A DNA stretch of 6,196 bases from contig DUKF01000148.1 in assembly GCA_013329455.1 (NCBI GenBank), forward strand, positions 1 through 6,196, written 5' to 3'. Made by a program: the position numbers and the translations under genes. Source of the stretch: Methanotrichaceae archaeon (lineage in GTDB: Archaea > Halobacteriota > Methanosarcinia > Methanotrichales > Methanotrichaceae). Of this stretch, positions 5,232-6,196 are shown one piece after another; the first letter of the stretch is position 1, and every line of letters begins with the position of its first letter. The notes beneath the pieces were generated by a model. The model was not told where the DNA came from and ran no database searches. It saw only the letters and a list, made by a program, of their open reading frames with translations.

Positions 5232-5570
5232 TCAGGATTTCCCCATCAGAAGGTAAACCTTTGCGAACTCGGTGTTCACTTTAACAACTTCGTCGTTGAA
5301 GCCTTTCAGGCTCTCGGGAATCGGTCCCTGGATGTCGGCCTTCTCCTGAGTGTTGACGACGGTTCCCGGCGGAACGAAGCTTCCATCCTTCAATCTGACA
5401 CCCACCACGAGGGACATGTGGCCTACGAAGCACTTTTTTCCCCGGGTCGAGGAGTGGACGAAGGCGTTAAGCCCATGAAGCTCTTGTTTTCGATCTTCTG
5501 GGGTTGGCTTTGACCATCCAAACTCACCGACCTCTAACTTACCCTCTAAGATTAAATGTATTATCATCAA
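5232..5570 (-). pseudogene. cam: C-terminal fragment of a gamma-class carbonic anhydrase (Cam-like), probably truncated
   Basis: A 112-codon frame whose residues 33-112 match my memory of the C-terminal end of the Methanosarcina carbonic anhydrase Cam: GLNAFVHSSTRGKKCFV aligns with GMQAFVFKSKVGNNCVL, VVGVRLKDGSFVPPGTVV with the AIGVTIPDGRYIPAGMVV segment, followed by the T/SQ-x-KAD and NDEVVKVN-TEFAKVYLLMGKS tail. Cam is a trimeric left-handed beta-helix of roughly 210 residues that interconverts CO2 and bicarbonate using Zn/Fe held by three histidines. Here most beta-helix turns are absent; ELHG (residues 30-33) may correspond to the QVHG segment with the last metal His, joined directly to GLNAFV as if about a dozen residues were deleted. 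An in-frame TAA lies six codons before the ATG and the DNA upstream is AT-rich with no Cam-like coding in any frame. It may be a decaying remnant, though a TATA-like box (5601-5608) and intact frame leave expression possible. It converges on the gene ending at 5143. Confidence 0.6.
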
Positions 5571-5600
5571 AGACCATGGTCGTTATTTTAAAGAAATTGG

Positions 5601-5608
5601 TATAAATA
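5601..5608 (-). promoter_or_regulatory. TATA-like box upstream of the Cam fragment
   Basis: On the minus strand this reads TATTTATA. A start about 25 nt downstream would be near 5577, almost at the ATG of 5570 (or the TTG at 5573), suggesting the fragment could still be transcribed as a nearly leaderless mRNA. Confidence 0.4.
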
Positions 5609-5772
5609 CACCAGCGGCGAACTAAATTATATATATTTTTAATAATTTTAAAATCTCTGCGTGATGTTAAAGCGGTAATGGCCATCTAATAGCAATATCA
5701 TCGGGGTTGTGGATGCCTATCAAAAATCGACATTTAGTATATATAATGTATAATCAGTACAATTGGCGGTAA

Positions 5773-5796
5773 TTTTAAATAGGTGCGGAGCACCTA
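5773..5796 (+). promoter_or_regulatory. TATA box with overlapping palindromic operator, satP copy 2
   Basis: TTTTAAATA (5773-5781) is a good archaeal TATA box; a start near 5800 fits the leader that begins to match copy 1 about 15 nt later. TAGGTGC-GGA-GCACCTA (5780-5796) is a perfect 7-bp inverted repeat with a 3-nt centre, placed between the TATA box and the predicted start site. This is a classic repressor position. It is absent from the promoter of copy 1. Confidence 0.5.
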
Positions 5797-5815
5797 GAAT
5801 TCAATCCGCTGAATT

Positions 5816-5852
5816 TTTCGGCTTGTAAGGTAAATAGGAGGGAATTAATATC
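5816..5852 (+). repeat. Conserved leader repeat, copy 2, with AGGAGGG ribosome site
   Basis: Second copy of the leader at 3352-3388. AGGAGGG at 5836-5842 is unchanged and sits 8 nt before ATC at 5850, the codon equivalent to ATA at 3386 in copy 1. Confidence 0.8.
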
Positions 5853-5888
5853 GCCACAGAAACGAGTGAAGGAAGGGTAAAGGACGTA

Positions 5889-6196
5889 ATGCACCTTGGC
5901 CATCTAGACATAAGAGACACTACGTCCAATCCGGCGCCTCTCGGTCTGATGGGCTTCGGCATGACGACGGTGCTCTTGAACATGCACAACGCTGGCTGGT
6001 TCGGGCTCGGTTCTATGATCCTGGCCATGGGAATATTCTACGGCGGTATCGCCCAGATCATCGCCGGGATAATGGAGTGGAAGAAAGGCAACACCTTCGG
6101 CACCACGGCCTTTACTTCTTATGGGCTTTTCTGGTTTTCGCTGGTATTCCTGTTATTGATGCCCAAATATGGATGGTGGGATGGCCCTGAGAACAA
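5889..6196 (+). CDS. satP: Acetate transporter, SatP/AceTr family, copy 2 (3' partial)
   Basis: The first roughly 100 residues of a second transporter gene, cut by the window end. From the ATG at 5889 it reads [19 protein letters not shown] and then matches copy 1 almost residue for residue through WWDGPEN; the differences are mild (P to H near the start, LF to IF, GL to GI, LT to FS). The start is uncertain: the ATG used for copy 1 at 3398 is ACG here (5862), and the strong AGGAGGG site points to ATC at 5850. ATG at 5889 follows AAAGGA by four nt and is the first standard start codon, so I give it as the conservative choice. The frame is open from just after the TAG at 5835. Same function as copy 1, but its promoter and operator-like palindrome differ, suggesting expression under other conditions. 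Confidence 0.9.
   Translation, partial: MHLGHLDIRDTTSNPAPLGLMGFGMTTVLLNMHNAGWFGLGSMILAMGIFYGGIAQIIAGIMEWKKGNTFGTTAFTSYGLFWFSLVFLLLMPKYGWWDGPEN

Larger units (their letters stand above)
5571..5849. other. AT-rich intergenic region between the Cam fragment and satP copy 2
   Basis: Markedly AT-rich compared with the coding DNA, notably 5622-5655 and 5733-5755. It holds promoter-like elements in both directions (listed separately) and another TATA-like GTATATATAATG near 5737-5748 that could be a distal plus-strand promoter. A 48-codon minus-strand frame (5539-5685) overlaps the Cam fragment in another frame and has a basic, AT-driven composition; I treat it as chance. No RNA gene or mobile element end is recognisable. 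Confidence 0.5.

Noticed and set aside
5539..5685. A 48-codon minus-strand frame overlapping the start of the Cam fragment in another frame
   Set aside because: Lies in AT-rich DNA, composition driven by AT content, not Cam-like, and has an in-frame stop immediately before its ATG.

Overview
The window reads as a chromosomal segment of a methanogenic archaeon of the Methanosarcinales, most likely an acetate-using Methanothrix (Methanosaeta)-type organism. What I see: an archaeal-type nascent polypeptide-associated complex protein, promoters with AT-rich TATA-like boxes about 25-30 nt upstream of genes or leaders, strong GGTG/GGAGG ribosome sites, GTG and possibly TTG starts, two copies of an acetate transporter, and a fragment resembling the methanogen gamma-class carbonic anhydrase Cam. 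The genus is an inference; no rRNA or other marker is present.

Layout, left to right. (1) 1-757, plus strand: the 3' part of a glycerophosphodiester phosphodiesterase-like gene, cut by the window edge, whose C-terminus is fused to a cysteine-rich small domain normally seen as a stand-alone protein. (2) 870-1313, plus strand: a small secreted, acidic, Asn/Asp/Ser/Thr-rich protein with seven N-glycosylation sequons and internal repeats. (3) 1349-2946, minus strand: a cluster reading nac, a 111-residue helical protein, then a TIM-barrel sugar-phosphate isomerase/epimerase-like protein; the last two are separated by only 3 nt. (4) 2947-3397: a long divergent intergenic region with promoter-like elements. 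(5) 3398-4009, plus strand: a complete SatP/AceTr acetate transporter gene followed by a T-rich terminator. (6) 4283-5143, plus strand: a 286-residue protein whose C-terminal half looks like the nucleoside 2-deoxyribosyltransferase/TIR-like fold, with its own promoter and a palindrome just upstream of the TATA box. (7) 5232-5570, minus strand: a short reading frame matching only the C-terminal end of Cam, facing the previous gene across a GC-rich hairpin that can terminate both transcripts. (8) 5571-5888: an AT-rich intergenic region with promoters for both sides. (9) 5889 to the end, plus strand: the 5' part of a second acetate transporter copy, about 95% identical at DNA level to the first across roughly 380 nt including the mRNA leader.

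Functional reading. Regions 5-9 suit an acetate-dependent methanogen: two acetate transporter copies under visibly different promoters, with a decayed or shortened carbonic anhydrase between them (Cam has been proposed to assist acetate uptake and CO2/bicarbonate exchange in acetate-grown Methanosarcina). The nucleotide-transferase-like gene lying between the two copies is the least explained protein here and the best candidate for undescribed biology. Other points worth checking are the apparent non-AUG start signals of both transporter copies, the small palindromes placed at their promoters, and the repetitive secreted protein. No CRISPR array, tRNA, rRNA, transposase or origin was seen.
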